Shown here: positions 1 through 7,902 of the stretch, piece by piece
Numbering within the stretch: the first letter of the stretch is position 1
How the letters are laid out: each line of letters opens with the position of its first letter
Source: Streptomyces cucumeris
Lineage (GTDB): Bacteria > Actinomycetota > Actinomycetes > Streptomycetales > Streptomycetaceae
DNA: 45,201 bases
Direction of reading: 5' to 3'
Assembly (NCBI RefSeq): GCF_024295805.1
Contig: NZ_JANCLX010000044.1
Coordinates: forward strand, 20,750-65,950
The notes under the pieces: model-generated
The model's database searches: none
The model's input: only the letters and a program-made list of their open reading frames with translations
What the model was told of the DNA's origin: nothing
Made by a program: the position numbers and the translations under genes

Positions 1-90
1 GCCCCGGTTCGGCACACCCCCCCCCCCCCCCCCCCCCCCGGGGCGGCCCCCCCCCCCCCCCCCGGGGGGGGGGGGGGGGCGGGCCCACGG
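1..90. other. Low-complexity C/G homopolymer stretch
   Basis: Poly-C runs at about 17-39 and 48-63 are followed directly by a poly-G run at about 64-79. No gene or regulatory signal can be read here. Long C then G runs at the very end of a sequence are more typical of an assembly or sequencing artefact than of real chromosome. The fabI terminator that would be expected downstream of position 124 cannot be identified because of this. Confidence 0.85.
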
Positions 91-123
91 CCGTCATACC
101 GTGCGGTGCGCTACGGGACGGGC

Positions 124-894
124 TCAGGCGCCCATCATGTGCACACCGCCGTCGACGTGCACGATCTCGCCCGTGGTGCGCGGGAACCAGTCTGACAGCA
201 GGGCGACGACGCCGCGCCCGGCGGGCTCGGGGTCGGTGAGGTCCCAGCCGATCGGGGCGCGGTGGTTCCACACGTCCGCGAGCTCCTCGAAGCCCGGGAT
301 GGACTTCGCGGCCATGGACTTGATCGGCCCGGCCGAGACCAGGTTGCAGCGCACGTTCTTCGCGCCCAGGTCACGGGCGAGGTAGCGGTTGGTCGCCTCC
401 AGGGCTCCCTTGGCCACGCCCATCCAGTCGTACTTCGGCCAGGCGAACTGCGCGTCGAAGGTCATGCCGACGATCGAGCCGCCGCGCGGCATGACCGGCA
501 GGCAGGCCATGGTGAGCGCCTTGAGGCTGTACGCCGAGACCTGTACCGCGGTGGAGACGTCCTCCCAGCTGCCCTCGAGGAAGTTGAAGGCGCCCTGGGG
601 GCCGAAGGCGATGGAGTGCACCACACCGTCGAGGTCGACGCCCTCGCCGAGGTGCTCGCGCACCTTGTCGGCCAGTCCGTCGAGCTGCTCCTGGTTCTGG
701 ACGTCCAGCTCGATCACGGGGGCGGGCTTGGGCAGCCGCTTGGCGATCCGCTCGACGAGGGAGACCCGGCCGAAGCCGGTGAGGATGACCTCGGCGCCCT
801 CCTCCTGGGCCAGCTTGGCGGCGTGGAAGGCGATGGAGGCCTCGGTGATGACGCCCGTGACCAGGATGCGCTTACCGGCGAGAATTCCACTCAT
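124..894 (-). CDS. fabI: Enoyl-[acyl-carrier-protein] reductase (NADH), FabI/InhA type
   Basis: This 256-residue protein is the last reductase of each type II fatty acid elongation cycle, reducing trans-2-enoyl-ACP with NAD(P)H in the cytoplasm. It begins MSGILAGKRILVTGV, with the FabI/InhA form of the nucleotide-binding loop (TGVITEASIAFH) in place of the usual TGxxxGIG. The catalytic pair is spaced Y-x6-K (Tyr155, Lys162), as in InhA, and the C-terminal VDGG motif is present. Length is normal for the family. The ATG lies 5 bp after the stop of fabG, so the two are surely co-transcribed, an arrangement matching mycobacterial mabA-inhA. InhA-like residues suggest the actinobacterial subtype. 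Confidence in function is high. Confidence 0.96.
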   Translation of the reverse strand: MSGILAGKRILVTGVITEASIAFHAAKLAQEEGAEVILTGFGRVSLVERIAKRLPKPAPVIELDVQNQEQLDGLADKVREHLGEGVDLDGVVHSIAFGPQGAFNFLEGSWEDVSTAVQVSAYSLKALTMACLPVMPRGGSIVGMTFDAQFAWPKYDWMGVAKGALEATNRYLARDLGAKNVRCNLVSAGPIKSMAAKSIPGFEELADVWNHRAPIGWDLTDPEPAGRGVVALLSDWFPRTTGEIVHVDGGVHMMGA

Positions 895-899
895 GACGT

Positions 900-1604
900 T
901 CAGTGACCCATGCCCAATCCGCCGTCGACAGGGATGACGGCTCCAGTGATGTACGCGGCCTCGTCGGAGGCCAGGAAGCGGACCGCCGCGGCGATCTCCT
1001 CGGGCTGTCCGTAGCGGGCGAGCGGCACCTGCTGCACGATGCCCTCGCGCTGCTCGTCGCTGAGCGCGCGCGTCATGTCCGTGTCGATGAAACCGGGCGC
1101 GACCACGTTGAAGGTGATGTTGCGCGAGCCCAGCTCACGGGCGAGGGAACGGGCGAAGCCGACCAGGCCCGCCTTGGAGGCCGCGTAGTTGGCCTGTCCC
1201 GCCGCGCCCAGCAGTCCGACGACGGAGGAGATCAGCACGACACGGCCCTTGCGGGCGCGCAGCATGGCGCGGTTGGCCCGCTTGACCACGCGGAAGGTGC
1301 CCGTGAGGTTGGTGTCGAGGACGGCGGAGAAGTCCTCCTCCGTCATCCGCATCAGCAGCTGGTCGCGGGTGATCCCGGCATTGGCGATCAGGACCTCGAC
1401 CGGACCGTGCTTCTCCTCGATCTCCTTGTAGGCCTGCTCGACCTGCTCGGCCTCGGTGATGTCGCACTTCACCGCGAGGAACCCGGCCGGCGGCTCACCG
1501 GACCGGTAGGTGATGGCGACCTTGTCGCCAGCGTCGGCGAAGGCACGCGCGATGGCGAGGCCGATGCCGCGGTTGCCTCCGGTGACGAGAACCGAGCGGC
1601 TCAA
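900..1604 (-). CDS. fabG: 3-oxoacyl-[acyl-carrier-protein] reductase, FabG/MabA type
   Basis: A classical SDR that reduces 3-oxoacyl-ACP to 3-hydroxyacyl-ACP with NADPH during fatty acid elongation. The N-terminal SVLVTGGNRGIGLA contains the TGxxxGIG cofactor loop; NAG (in IANAGITRDQL), the catalytic Ser in LISSVVG, and YAASK (Tyr and Lys) are all intact. About 234 residues. I chose the TTG codon at 1604 because AGAAGG lies about 7 bases upstream and the protein then starts at SRSVLVTGG, as family members do; a GTG at 1643 would add 13 unlikely residues. It is first in the fabG-fabI operon. The 245 bp up to the divergent SseB-like gene must hold its promoter, but no clear -10/-35 pair was recognised. 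Confidence 0.95.
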   Translation of the reverse strand: MSRSVLVTGGNRGIGLAIARAFADAGDKVAITYRSGEPPAGFLAVKCDITEAEQVEQAYKEIEEKHGPVEVLIANAGITRDQLLMRMTEEDFSAVLDTNLTGTFRVVKRANRAMLRARKGRVVLISSVVGLLGAAGQANYAASKAGLVGFARSLARELGSRNITFNVVAPGFIDTDMTRALSDEQREGIVQQVPLARYGQPEEIAAAVRFLASDEAAYITGAVIPVDGGLGMGH

Positions 1605-1849
1605 GGGACCACCTTCTCTTGTTGATGTCGTACTGGACGCCACGCATGTGCCGACCCTTGTTGCAGAAAAACTATCGGGCCGGAAGCCGCTTCGGAGAAT
1701 CGATCACGCACAGGGCCGCCCCGCGGTCGCTGTTGACTTCCTACAGAAGCCCTTGGAGCGCGCGCCCGACACCACCGGCGTGGCGCGCTGCCGCGGGGCG
1801 ACTGCGAAGAGCGGTGTGTCGGTCACGCAAGGTGTCGATCACCTGTGTG

Positions 1850-2260
1850 ATGATGGCGCGCATGTTTGGGGGCGGGAATCAGCGTTCGCCAGGTCGGGGC
1901 GGCGGGGAATCACTGGCGGATCTCGTACGCGCGGAGACCGCGGCGGGGATGTCGGAGCGGGAGAAGTGGGCGGCGCTGCGTGCGATGCGCCTGTACTTCC
2001 AGCGTCCGGAGAACCCGGGCTTCCTGGTCTCGGAGACACCGGAGGGCGGCCCGCTGGTGGCGGTGTTCACCACGGTCGAGGGGCTGGCCCGGTTCGCGGG
2101 CGCGTGTTCCTGGGCGTCGACGACGGCCGAGGACCTGGTGGGGTTGTTGCCGGAGGGTGTGCGGGCCTTGGTGGACCCGCTGGGTGAGCGGCCGTTCCTG
2201 CTGGACGCGGGGGTGCTGAGCGAGGCGGAGGTTCAGCAGGAGGGGGAGGGTCGTGGGTGA
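1850..2260 (+). CDS. SseB-like N-terminal domain protein
   Basis: A protein of about 136 residues. The core, with a short helix (MSEREKWAALRAMRLYF) followed by FLVSETPEGGPLVAVFTTVEGLARFAG, resembles the SseB N-terminal domain, seen in actinobacteria beside Rhs/WXG genes; its biochemical role is not known. The first ~30 residues are Gly/Arg-rich. The start is uncertain: ATG codons lie at 1850, 1853 and 1862, none with a convincing ribosome binding site, and the reading frame stays open further upstream to 1619 but with a composition unlike a protein. The 3' end overlaps the next gene (GTG at 2253), indicating translational coupling with the Rhs cassette, so it may be a chaperone or adaptor for the toxin. 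That role is inference. Confidence 0.72.
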   Translation: MMARMFGGGNQRSPGRGGGESLADLVRAETAAGMSEREKWAALRAMRLYFQRPENPGFLVSETPEGGPLVAVFTTVEGLARFAGACSWASTTAEDLVGLLPEGVRALVDPLGERPFLLDAGVLSEAEVQQEGEGRG

Positions 2261-2774
2261 CCCTGACGCGAGGAATGTGAACCGTGCTCCGTCCGAGGGT
2301 GGTGAGCACGGTAAGTACGGCGGTAACGAGGGCGCCGACGGCTACAAGATCGAGATCGCTTCGGTGAAGAGCGTGATCGCTCCGCTGGAGGAGTCGGTGG
2401 TCGGGGCCCGGGCGGTCAAGAACGGCCAGGAGAAGCTGTCGGCCTATCTCAAGCACTGCGGCGCGCCGGAACTCCTTTCCTCGGGTGAGGGGTTCATCAA
2501 GGCGTGGGGGTTCGGGATGGGTGAGCTCGCGGACCACGCGGATGTGGTGGTGGAGCGGCTGTATGAGGCGATCGCCGGGTACATGCTGGCGGATCTGATG
2601 CGGGTGAAGGACTTCTGGCCGTCGGACGCGAACATGGCCAAACTCCCGCAGGGCGCGGCCGGCAACTGGTCCTGGGAGCACGTGGGCGCGCCGGAGATGG
2701 AGAAGCGTCCGGAGAGTTCGGGCCTGCAGAAGTTCAGGGACCAGATCGTGCGTGAGTATGAGGATGAGTCCTGA
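2253..2774 (+). CDS. Hypothetical protein, putative WXG/ESX-type partner of the Rhs protein
   Basis: A 173-residue, largely helical, soluble protein with no signal peptide. Residues ~32-130 have the heptad-like pattern of a helical hairpin (IEIASVKSVIAPLEESVVGARAVKNG...), reminiscent of WXG100-type secretion partners, although no clean WXG motif is present. The GTG start at 2253 overlaps the SseB-like gene, and its TGA shares one base with the ATG of the Rhs gene (TGATG), so the three are translationally coupled. Curiously its first six residues, MGDPDA, are identical to those of the Rhs protein. I do not recognise a named family. From context the likely role is a helper in folding or export of the Rhs toxin (inference). 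Confidence 0.72.
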   Translation: MGDPDARNVNRAPSEGGEHGKYGGNEGADGYKIEIASVKSVIAPLEESVVGARAVKNGQEKLSAYLKHCGAPELLSSGEGFIKAWGFGMGELADHADVVVERLYEAIAGYMLADLMRVKDFWPSDANMAKLPQGAAGNWSWEHVGAPEMEKRPESSGLQKFRDQIVREYEDES

Positions 2775-5700
2775 TGGGGGATCCGGACGCGGGGCGGACC
2801 CCGCAGATACGCATACCGGCCGGCGCCGAGGTCGAGGATCTGATCCCCGGCAAGCCGGGCGATATCGACGATCTGGTGGTGGAACTGCGCGCGTACGCGG
2901 GCGCGTTCCAGGACGGCAAGGACAAACTGCGGCCGCTGGGTGCGGATGACTGGCAGGGCCGGGGCGCGGGTGAGTTCCGGAAGGCGGTCGACCGGCTGCC
3001 GAAGGAGCTGGCGTCGGGTCACGACGAGTTCACGCATGCGGCCAGTGCGCTGGCCTCCTATGCCCGCAAGCTGCGCTCGGTGCAGAAGCGCTGTCAGCCG
3101 ATCATCGATGACGCGGACGCGGCGCGGGCGGCGTCCAAGGCGCACAACAAGAAAGTCGAGACCTACAACGACGCGGTCCAGCGCGGCGATGAACAGCTGC
3201 CGGACCGGCCCTCGGAGACCGATCCCGGCGTCTCGGCGATGGAGCGCTGTGTCGAGCGGCTGGACAAGCTGATCGAAGAGCTGCAACTGGTCGTCGACGC
3301 GTCGAAGAAGAAGGTCGACGAGGCGACGAAGAAGGCTCCGGACAAGCCGAGCAACTGGGACGAACGCAAGGAAAGCCTCAAGGACGGGCTGTGGAAGGCC
3401 CATCACGGCATCCTCGGTATCGCTGAACTCCCCGCCTCGCTGCTCAAGGGGGACCTGGGCGGATTCTCGATGCAGCTCGCAGGCATGGCGGACGGCGCGA
3501 CGTATCTGGCCCAGCACCCCGAGGAGTTCGCGAAGGCCGTCCAGAACTGGAAGGGGTGGTCCCAGGATCCGCTGCGTACGGCGGGCGAGATCGGCCCGTC
3601 ACTGCTGCTGGCCCTGGCCACCGGGGGCGCGAGCGCGCTGCGCAGGGGTCTGAAGACCGGCAAGGGAGCCGCCAGCCGGCTGGCCGCACGGCGGAAGGCG
3701 CTCGGCCGGGACGGCGAGGCACGTCGGAAGGCCGGCCGAAAGGGCAGCCACGACCAGGAGACCGGGGACAGGACTTGTGATCACGACCCGGTCGACGTCG
3801 CGACCGGCGAGATGGTCCTGCCCGCCACGGATGTGTCCCTGCCCGGAGCACTGCCGCTGGTTCTGGAGCGCACCTTCGTCTCCGGACACACCTGCGGCGG
3901 CTGGTTCGGCCCCACCTGGGCCGCCACCCTCGACCAGCGGCTGGAGCTGGACGCTGAGGGGATCGTGTTCGTCGCAGCCGACGGCATGGTGCTGCGCTAC
4001 GCGGTTCCCCTTCCCGGGGAGGACACCTACCCGGCGCGGGGCCCGCGCTGGCCGCTGCGGTGGGACGGCACGGTGGGCGGCACCATGCGGATCGACATCC
4101 CCGGGCAGGGCACCACCCTCCACTTCGCGCCCCTGGAAGGTGCGGAGGGCAACGAGCTCCCTCTCCGGACGATCGAGGACCGCAACGGCAGGTCCCTCAC
4201 CTTCGCCTATGACGAGGAGGGCGCCCCACGGGAGGTGGCGCACTCCGGCGGCTACCGCATCGCGATCGACACCGATCCGGAACTGCTGCGCATCACCGCG
4301 CTGCGGCTGCTGGGCGTCGGCGACACCGAGACGGGCACCACCCTGGTGTCCTTCGGCTACGACGATGCCGGAGACCTCACCGAGGTCTACAACTCCTCGG
4401 CGGACCCAATGCGGTTCACCTACGACGACCACCACCGCGTCACTTCCTGGACCGACCGCAACGGCACCCGCTTCGCCTACGTCTACGACCACCGCGGCCG
4501 TGTGCTGCGCACCGTCGGCTCCGACGACATGATGGCCAGCCGCTTCCACTACGACGCGGCGTCCCGCACCACGATCTACACCGACTCACTCGGCCACCGC
4601 ACCACCTACGTCTTCGACGACGACTACCGGACCGTGGCTCAGACCGACGCGCTGGGGAACACCACTCGCACCGAGTGGGCCCCTGAAGGCCGCCGCCTGC
4701 CGCTGTCGGTGACCGATCCGCTGGGCCACACGACGCGTTACGCGTACGACGGCTCCGACCGCCTCATACGCGTCGACCGCCCGGACGGCACGGCGGCCAC
4801 GGCCGACTACGACGCCTACGGCCGACCGCTGGAGGTATGCGAACCGGATGGCGCGGTATGGCGCTACGCGTACGACGAGCGGGGCAACCTCACCAGGGCC
4901 ACGGACCCGACGGGCGCGGACACCTGTTACGCCTACGACGCCGACTCCGGCAACCTGACCTCGGTCACCGACCCGCTGGGCAACACCACCACCGTGGTCT
5001 GCGACCCAACCGGTCTACCGGTCGAGGTCACCGACCCGCTGGGGAACACGACCACCGTCCGCCGGGGCACCCACGGCCGCATCACCCGCGTCACCGACCC
5101 CCTGGGCCACATCACCCGTCAAGGGTGGACGATCGAAGGCAAGCCCGCCTGGCGCGAGCGCCCCGACGGCAGCCGCGAGACCTGGGCCTGGGACGCCGAA
5201 GGCAACCTCCTCCAGCACACGGATCCGGCGGGCAACACCACCCGCCACACCCACACCCACTTTGACCTCCTCGCCACCCGGACCGACCCCGACGGGGCCG
5301 AATACGGCTTCACCTATGACAGCCAGCTACAACTGACCCAGGTCACCAACCCCCAGGGCCTCACCTGGACCTACACGTACGACGGCACCGGGCGGCTGAT
5401 CTCCGAAACCGACTTCAACGACCGCACGCTGTCGTACGAGCACGACGCCGCGGGCCGGGTCACCTCCCGTACCAACGGCGCGGGCGAGCGGCTGCACTAC
5501 CGGCGGGACACCCTGGGCCGTACGGTCGCCACCCGCGCCGACGACGGCACCGAGACGACCTTCGCCTACGACGCCGTGGGCCGCCTGACGGCGGCGGCGA
5601 ACCCGGACACGGAACTGGTCCGCGACTACGACGCCCTGGGTCGGATCCTGACCGAGACGGTCGACGGTCGTACGACCTCCTACGCCTACGACGCGGCCGG

Positions 5701-7255
5701 CCACCGCACCGAGCGCATCACCCCGGCGGGGGTGCGCTCGGCGTGGACCCACGACGCGGCGTCCCGTCCGGTGTCGCTCACCACGGCGGACAACGCTCTG
5801 CGCTTCGGCTACGACGCGGCGGGCCGCGAGACGTCCCGCACCTTCGGTGCCGATGTGACGCTCTCGCAGACCTGGGACGGTCTGGACCGTATGACGGCCC
5901 AGACCGTCACCGGCCCGGCCTCGGCTCTCATCCAGCACCGCGCCTACACCTACCGCGCGGATGACCACCTCACCGAGATCCGCGAACTCACCTCGGGCAC
6001 CCGGACCTTCGACCTCGATCCGGTCGGCAGGGTCACCGCCGTCCATGCCAACGGCTGGACCGAGACCTACGCGTACGACAGCGCGGGCAACCTCACGGCG
6101 GCCGGGGCCCCCGAGCACCCCTCCCCCGGACCGCGCGAGTTCAGCGGCACGCTCATCCGCACCGCGGGCGGCGAGAACAACCGCACAACCTACGAACACG
6201 ACGCCCAGGGCCGTCTGACCCGCCGCACCCGCCGCCTCCTCAACGGGCAGCGCCGCACCTGGACCTACACCTGGAACGCGGAGGACCGCCTCACCCAGGC
6301 CACCACCCCGGACGGCGCCCGCTGGCGCTACACCTATGACCCCCTGGGCCGCCGTACCGCCAAGCGCCGCCTCGCGGCGGACGACACGGTGGCCGAGCGG
6401 ATCGACTTCACCTGGGACGGCACCCGCGTCGCCGAACAGACCACGGCCGCCGGCCACACCACCACCTGGGACTACGCCCCGGGCACCCACCGCCCGATAT
6501 CCCAGACGACGACGTCGGCACTAGCCGGAACCGAGTACGACACCCGCTTCCACGCGATCGTCACGGACCTGGTCGGCACCCCCACCGAACTCATCGCCCC
6601 CGACGGCACCCTGGCCTGGCACCCCCGCACCACCCTCTGGGGCACGCCTCTCCCCACCCCACCGGGCCCCGCATCGGTGGACTGCCCCCTCCGCTTCCCC
6701 GGCCAATACGCCGACCCCGAAACGGGCCTGCACTACAACTACTTCCGCTACTACGACCCGGAGACGGCGCGCTACGCCTCACCGGACCCTCTCGGACTGG
6801 CTCCGTCACTGAATCCAGTTGCGTATATATCAAACCCTCAGTTCAGTATCGACCCGCTCGGCTTGGCGCCCGAGTGCGAGAATGGACGGAGGGGCCCCGA
6901 CGGACCGTCTAATGCCGCGAATGGCGAAAGGCTTCGCCAGCAACTTCGCGAGGAGGCAGGCCCCGTCGGCTCAATACAGGGGATTGATGACATAATGAAT
7001 AATCCCAATATCCTGAGCGGAGGAGTGACACCGGATCAAGTTCGTGGAGCTCTCGTAAATGAACCTGGTTGGCGCGAGGAAACCTTGGGCAGAGGGGCCC
7101 ATAAGGGCCAAGGATGGGTACTCCGGGAGTACACCGAACGCGGTCATCCAACAGGACGAATGCTTCGGTGGCATCCCGGCGGCGGGCATCACGGAGAAGG
7201 AGCATACTGGAGAGTCCGCGGGCAGGAAGGAGACTTGGGAGGTATCATCCGATGA
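2774..7255 (+). CDS. Rhs/YD-repeat polymorphic toxin with WXG-like N-terminus
   Basis: A 1493-residue effector of the Rhs class. Residues 1-130 form a helical region containing DDWQGRGAGEF, a WXG-type turn (W-Q-G) like those of type VII secretion substrates. Residues ~130-330 include long helices and a weakly hydrophobic, Ala-rich stretch. From ~335, CDHDPVDVATGEMV opens a DUF6531-like domain that begins many Rhs cages. Residues ~480-1300 carry many YD repeats (YDxxGRL and variants), predicted to form the toxin-enclosing shell. The core end is FPGQYADPETGLHYNYFRYY (about 1308-1327), followed by two DPLGLAP motifs (about 1340 and 1360) that mark the usual cleavage boundary. The last ~127 residues are a distinct toxin domain. 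It is followed by an immunity gene with a 4-bp ATGA overlap. Likely a contact-dependent antibacterial weapon; secretion route is inferred. Confidence 0.95.
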   Translation: MGDPDAGRTPQIRIPAGAEVEDLIPGKPGDIDDLVVELRAYAGAFQDGKDKLRPLGADDWQGRGAGEFRKAVDRLPKELASGHDEFTHAASALASYARKLRSVQKRCQPIIDDADAARAASKAHNKKVETYNDAVQRGDEQLPDRPSETDPGVSAMERCVERLDKLIEELQLVVDASKKKVDEATKKAPDKPSNWDERKESLKDGLWKAHHGILGIAELPASLLKGDLGGFSMQLAGMADGATYLAQHPEEFAKAVQNWKGWSQDPLRTAGEIGPSLLLALATGGASALRRGLKTGKGAASRLAARRKALGRDGEARRKAGRKGSHDQETGDRTCDHDPVDVATGEMVLPATDVSLPGALPLVLERTFVSGHTCGGWFGPTWAATLDQRLELDAEGIVFVAADGMVLRYAVPLPGEDTYPARGPRWPLRWDGTVGGTMRIDIPGQGTTLHFAPLEGAEGNELPLRTIEDRNGRSLTFAYDEEGAPREVAHSGGYRIAIDTDPELLRITALRLLGVGDTETGTTLVSFGYDDAGDLTEVYNSSADPMRFTYDDHHRVTSWTDRNGTRFAYVYDHRGRVLRTVGSDDMMASRFHYDAASRTTIYTDSLGHRTTYVFDDDYRTVAQTDALGNTTRTEWAPEGRRLPLSVTDPLGHTTRYAYDGSDRLIRVDRPDGTAATADYDAYGRPLEVCEPDGAVWRYAYDERGNLTRATDPTGADTCYAYDADSGNLTSVTDPLGNTTTVVCDPTGLPVEVTDPLGNTTTVRRGTHGRITRVTDPLGHITRQGWTIEGKPAWRERPDGSRETWAWDAEGNLLQHTDPAGNTTRHTHTHFDLLATRTDPDGAEYGFTYDSQLQLTQVTNPQGLTWTYTYDGTGRLISETDFNDRTLSYEHDAAGRVTSRTNGAGERLHYRRDTLGRTVATRADDGTETTFAYDAVGRLTAAANPDTELVRDYDALGRILTETVDGRTTSYAYDAAGHRTERITPAGVRSAWTHDAASRPVSLTTADNALRFGYDAAGRETSRTFGADVTLSQTWDGLDRMTAQTVTGPASALIQHRAYTYRADDHLTEIRELTSGTRTFDLDPVGRVTAVHANGWTETYAYDSAGNLTAAGAPEHPSPGPREFSGTLIRTAGGENNRTTYEHDAQGRLTRRTRRLLNGQRRTWTYTWNAEDRLTQATTPDGARWRYTYDPLGRRTAKRRLAADDTVAERIDFTWDGTRVAEQTTAAGHTTTWDYAPGTHRPISQTTTSALAGTEYDTRFHAIVTDLVGTPTELIAPDGTLAWHPRTTLWGTPLPTPPGPASVDCPLRFPGQYADPETGLHYNYFRYYDPETARYASPDPLGLAPSLNPVAYISNPQFSIDPLGLAPECENGRRGPDGPSNAANGERLRQQLREEAGPVGSIQGIDDIMNNPNILSGGVTPDQVRGALVNEPGWREETLGRGAHKGQGWVLREYTERGHPTGRMLRWHPGGGHHGEGAYWRVRGQEGDLGGIIR
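6871..7252 (+). other. C-terminal toxin domain of the Rhs protein
   Basis: This is the variable toxin tip (residues ~1367-1493) after the second DPLGLAP motif. It has a linker, then a compact domain with GVTPDQVRGALVNEPGW and a conserved-looking end, GRMLRWHPGGGHHGEGAYW. The RxHPGGGHHG block supplies His, Arg and Gly residues suited to a nuclease active site. I recall such ends in ribonuclease-type CT toxins, possibly of the BECR fold, but cannot name the family with confidence. Codon use changes abruptly from GC-saturated to mixed from about 6810, continuing through the immunity gene, as expected for a swappable toxin/immunity module. Confidence 0.8.
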
Positions 7256-7596
7256 GCACATTCAAGGTCGATAGACTTCTCCAACAATTGGTAACCGCTC
7301 TGGACCGCTTGACCTGGCATGCCGACGAACAGTTGAGCTACGTACACGATCTGGGCGTGGACGTCGATGAACTCGCTCTGGAATTCGATGACATACACCA
7401 TCTCGCGATCGGAAAAGCTCAGGAAGGACTGATTTCCGATGCCTTGATCACCACGATTCAACCGGTCGATGAACATTTGAAGCTCATGACGGAAATGGGT
7501 CCTTCAATGTGGACTGAAGCAGCGGTCCAGGACGCCACAGAATGGCAAGAATTGCGCAATCTCGCACGGTCAGCCAGATCGCACCTTGCGACGTAG
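7252..7596 (+). CDS. Putative immunity protein for the Rhs toxin
   Basis: A 114-residue acidic protein beginning MSTFKVDRLLQQLVTALDRL. It is mostly helical, with no signal peptide or membrane segment. It overlaps the Rhs stop by 4 bp (ATGA) and has GGAGG about 9 bases before the ATG. Position directly after a toxin tip, small size, acidity and the same lower-GC codon use all fit an immunity protein that binds and neutralises the toxin in the producer's cytoplasm. No known immunity family was recognised, so the function is inferred from context only. Confidence 0.8.
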   Translation: MSTFKVDRLLQQLVTALDRLTWHADEQLSYVHDLGVDVDELALEFDDIHHLAIGKAQEGLISDALITTIQPVDEHLKLMTEMGPSMWTEAAVQDATEWQELRNLARSARSHLAT

Positions 7597-7902
7597 TCAC
7601 TGTAGTCGCAGGTGACACCCGTCCATTCTTCTCGACCTAGAATAAGTCCCAGTTACCCGAACAACGGCTACACGCCAGAGCATCAGTTCCCGATGAGCCC
7701 GTGACTACCCGTAACAGTCGGACGGTCATGCCGCTGGTATGACAGCAGACGTCGCCTCGCCGACACGGCTCTATCGAGAGCCCACGGACCGTCGCATGGA
7801 GATGGAGCAGTGCCACCGCGGGCTCAGGGCGGCATGGTTCACTGCCGACCGAGAACTTCGAGAAGCACATCGATCGGACACACCGACGAAGGGGAGTCGC
7901 CC
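7597..7902. other. 306-bp intergenic region between immunity gene and tldD
   Basis: Composition is lower in G+C than the flanking backbone up to about 7800, so it probably belongs to the toxin cassette. No convincing gene, orphan toxin tip or second immunity gene was found in any frame. A promoter for tldD must lie here or it is read from upstream; no consensus was recognised. The tldD ribosome binding site (GAAGGGGAG) ends about 8 bases before position 7903. Confidence 0.6.

Noticed and set aside
1619..1849. N-terminal extension of the SseB-like protein
   Set aside because: The frame is open but the residues are Arg/Pro/Ser-rich without pattern and would overlap the fabG promoter region.
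7597..7902. Orphan toxin tip or second immunity gene after the Rhs cassette
   Set aside because: All frames were read; a 77-codon minus-strand frame (7637-7870) has no supporting feature.
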